From positions 1 through 21,962 of IMG/VR virus record IMGVR_UViG_3300032731_000226: 21,962 nucleotides of DNA. The stretch is one strand, 5' to 3'. The stretch comes from a virus. The translations under genes and the position numbers were made by a program. Below, piece by piece: positions 20,365 through 21,962 of this stretch. The notes under the pieces were generated by a model. That model was not told the origin of the DNA, did no database searches, and saw only the letters and a list, made by a program, of their open reading frames with translations. Position 1 is the first letter of the stretch; each line of letters opens with the position of its first letter.

Positions 20365-21962
20365 ATATTTATTATTAGGATTTTCAATCTTATTGTTATT
20401 TTTTGTTAGTGCTGATAATGTGTCGGCCGCTAGAACAGAGGGATATTGGAGTCCTATAACATCATCTTTTTTACATACAACTAAACCAACTGGTTATAGC
20501 TTACAAATTCAAGGCAGTAATAAATATCTTAACTTTAATTCCTTGCGTGGCGTATCAGGTTATGGTTTTAGAGATAGTGCTGGCGATATGCAAGTCAAAA
20601 ATAGTGGAGGCTCTTGGGCTGATATAGTTTTTAGTGGAGGAGATGTTATATTCGGCACTCTAAACGCAGGCACTACAACCCTCGCAGCCACAGGCACTAA
20701 TCCAATCTTAACAGTTACACAAGGTGGTACAGGCAATGCTTTAAGTATTACAGGAACAACTACTATGGCAGGTGATTTAATTGTAGATACTAATACTCTT
20801 TATGTAGATTCTATTAATAATAGAGTTGGAATAGGTAGAATCCCATTGGTAGAATCCCTTGAGGTAGAAAATGGTATTGACTTATTCCATACTGCTATTG
20901 AAGCTAATGACCACGCCTTTGAGATTGCCTTAGACGCTGCTGGATTTGGAGATGTTAAAGCCATAGATATTAACTACACTTCTGGAGCAATAGCTGACGG
21001 ACAAGATGAAGGAGTTGTTTTAGTTAATATTGATGAAACTTCTGCTACTGGTGGGGATGTATTTGCCTTAGAAGTATTGGCTACGGATGGTTCTGCTGAT
21101 ATTTATGGATTAAAAGTCGCAGCTTTAGTTAATCCTGTTCATCAAGATTCAGGAACATTCGCTAATCCCACTACAGGAACAGACAATAGTACATCAACTG
21201 ATGTGGCTGCTATGATAGATGGAGATTCTGGAACATTAACTTCTATCTTTGAAGCTGATAATGAATATATAATAATAGGTGCAGCAACAGCATTTGAAGA
21301 GCTTGAATTTATTCTCACTACAGTTTCAAGTGGAGCGGGTGTAAATCCTACATTTTGGTATTCAACTGCAGGAGCGGGACAGTTTACTCAATTTACTCCC
21401 ACAGACGGAACTAATGGATTTAGAAATACAGGTGTTGTTGCTTGGGATGCAAGCGATTTAACTGCTCATACTACCAATGATGATACTGGAACTTATGATA
21501 TTAAAGTTATAAGAACAAGAAATAATTTAAGCACAACTCCAATTTTAGGATATGCCAAGTCGGCAGCCACTACTGAATATATTTGGGATAAGAATGGGAA
21601 TATAAATTTATTATCAGTTATTGCTCCTACTATTTGGGGTGCTTCTACTTCTGCTACCGACCTAACCATAAGAGGCACGTCACACGGAGATAATAATGGC
21701 GATATAATTTTAAATGATTTAGGTGGGAATGTAGTTTTAAAAGATACAACATCTGCTACTACTGGTAATATTTTTAAAGGTGCTAATAGATTCATGCACA
21801 ACTTCCACGACCCAAATGGAAATGGATTTATTCCTATAGGAAGAAATACTTTTGTTGGAGAATTAGCAGGTAACTTCACAATGGGAAGTACTGCCGCAGC
21901 AGGTACATATGAAGCTTCTTATAATGTCGGGATAGGATATGCTGCCCTCTACTCCAACACCA
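20357..21962 (+). CDS. Secreted tail-fibre-like protein (3' truncated)
   Basis: The frame is open from ATG 20357 to the right edge with no stop: 535 residues seen. The N-terminus MNKYLLLGFSILLLFFVSAD is a Sec-type signal with possible cleavage after VSA at 17-19 or 22-24. A strand-rich body follows: TTTLAATGTNPILTVTQGGT, RVGIGRIPLVESLEVENG (about 157-174), and Gly/Thr-rich domains with TFWYSTAGAGQFTQF. Near the edge come IGRNTFVGELAGN and NVGIGYAALYSNT, the kind of repeat that leads into the C-terminal head and chaperone domain of trimeric fibres. That end is outside the window. A signal peptide on such a fibre-like protein is unexpected for an intracellularly assembled virion. Confidence 0.72.
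   Translation, partial: MNKYLLLGFSILLLFFVSADNVSAARTEGYWSPITSSFLHTTKPTGYSLQIQGSNKYLNFNSLRGVSGYGFRDSAGDMQVKNSGGSWADIVFSGGDVIFGTLNAGTTTLAATGTNPILTVTQGGTGNALSITGTTTMAGDLIVDTNTLYVDSINNRVGIGRIPLVESLEVENGIDLFHTAIEANDHAFEIALDAAGFGDVKAIDINYTSGAIADGQDEGVVLVNIDETSATGGDVFALEVLATDGSADIYGLKVAALVNPVHQDSGTFANPTTGTDNSTSTDVAAMIDGDSGTLTSIFEADNEYIIIGAATAFEELEFILTTVSSGAGVNPTFWYSTAGAGQFTQFTPTDGTNGFRNTGVVAWDASDLTAHTTNDDTGTYDIKVIRTRNNLSTTPILGYAKSAATTEYIWDKNGNINLLSVIAPTIWGASTSATDLTIRGTSHGDNNGDIILNDLGGNVVLKDTTSATTGNIFKGANRFMHNFHDPNGNGFIPIGRNTFVGELAGNFTMGSTAAAGTYEASYNVGIGYAALYSNT

Noticed and set aside
21493-21879. Minus-strand open frame near the right edge
   Set aside because: It lies wholly opposite the open fibre-like frame, which has a signal peptide and typical fibre motifs; no other gene uses the minus strand here.
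1-21962. Alternative genetic code (TGA as Gly, as in some candidate-phylum lineages)
   Set aside because: TGA ends several genes at sensible places (327-329, 4744-4746 and 5206-5208), and long genes contain no internal TGA.
1-21962. tRNA or other structured RNA genes
   Set aside because: I saw no cloverleaf with a T-loop GGTTCGAATCC-like segment on either strand by eye; a covariance-model search would settle this.

Overview
The window reads as one arm of a tailed double-stranded DNA phage or prophage genome. It is AT-rich, every supported gene lies on the + strand, genes are packed with small gaps or 1-8 nt overlaps, and there is a recognisable packaging, head and tail series: small and large terminase, portal, scaffold-like protein, major capsid protein, a head-tail adaptor-like protein, a beta-rich tail protein and fibre-like proteins. 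Stops are mostly TAA with some TAG and TGA, so the ordinary bacterial code fits. No tRNA, rRNA, integrase, CRISPR array, lysis gene or long tape-measure gene is visible. The adaptor plus large beta-rich tail protein without a tape measure would suit a short-tailed phage, but the genome continues beyond both ends. The host is uncertain. The Thr/Ser-rich fibre and surface proteins (strings of STST, ATTT and ASST) resemble proteins of Patescibacteria/Parcubacteria. The Shine-Dalgarno-poor, A-rich leaders would also suit Bacteroidota.

Layout. 1-1780: small accessory genes, including a protein with a cysteine every third residue and a YopX-family protein. 1918-4397: a GroES-like co-chaperonin overlapping the small terminase, which overlaps the large terminase. 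4417-7017: eight small accessory genes, including a Cys/HTH protein, an HTH-like protein and a beta-class DNA methyltransferase. Part of this block is bounded by an exact 28-nt direct repeat. 7018-7211: the longest gene-free stretch (194 bp), with a sigma70-like promoter, two palindromes and a hairpin terminator that runs into the portal start codon. 7212-14007: portal, scaffold-like protein, major capsid protein, an exported capsid-region protein, two tandem paralogous small head proteins and an acidic protein. 14095-16725: adaptor-like protein, large beta-rich tail protein and a 61-aa protein. 16737-21962: fibre/adhesin-like proteins and one long coiled coil. The last gene runs off the window. 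No stretch over 300 bp lacks a gene.

How the genes work together. Terminase feeds DNA through the portal into a shell of capsid protein assembled on the scaffold-like protein, perhaps stabilised by the paralogous pair. The GroES-like protein may help fold the capsid with host GroEL. The methyltransferase probably protects phage DNA. The least usual trait is that four proteins in the structural region (starting at 11406, 16737, 18665 and 20357) carry apparent export signals: two lipobox-type, one membrane-anchor-type and one cleavable-type. Those products may be displayed on the host envelope instead of, or as well as, on the virion.
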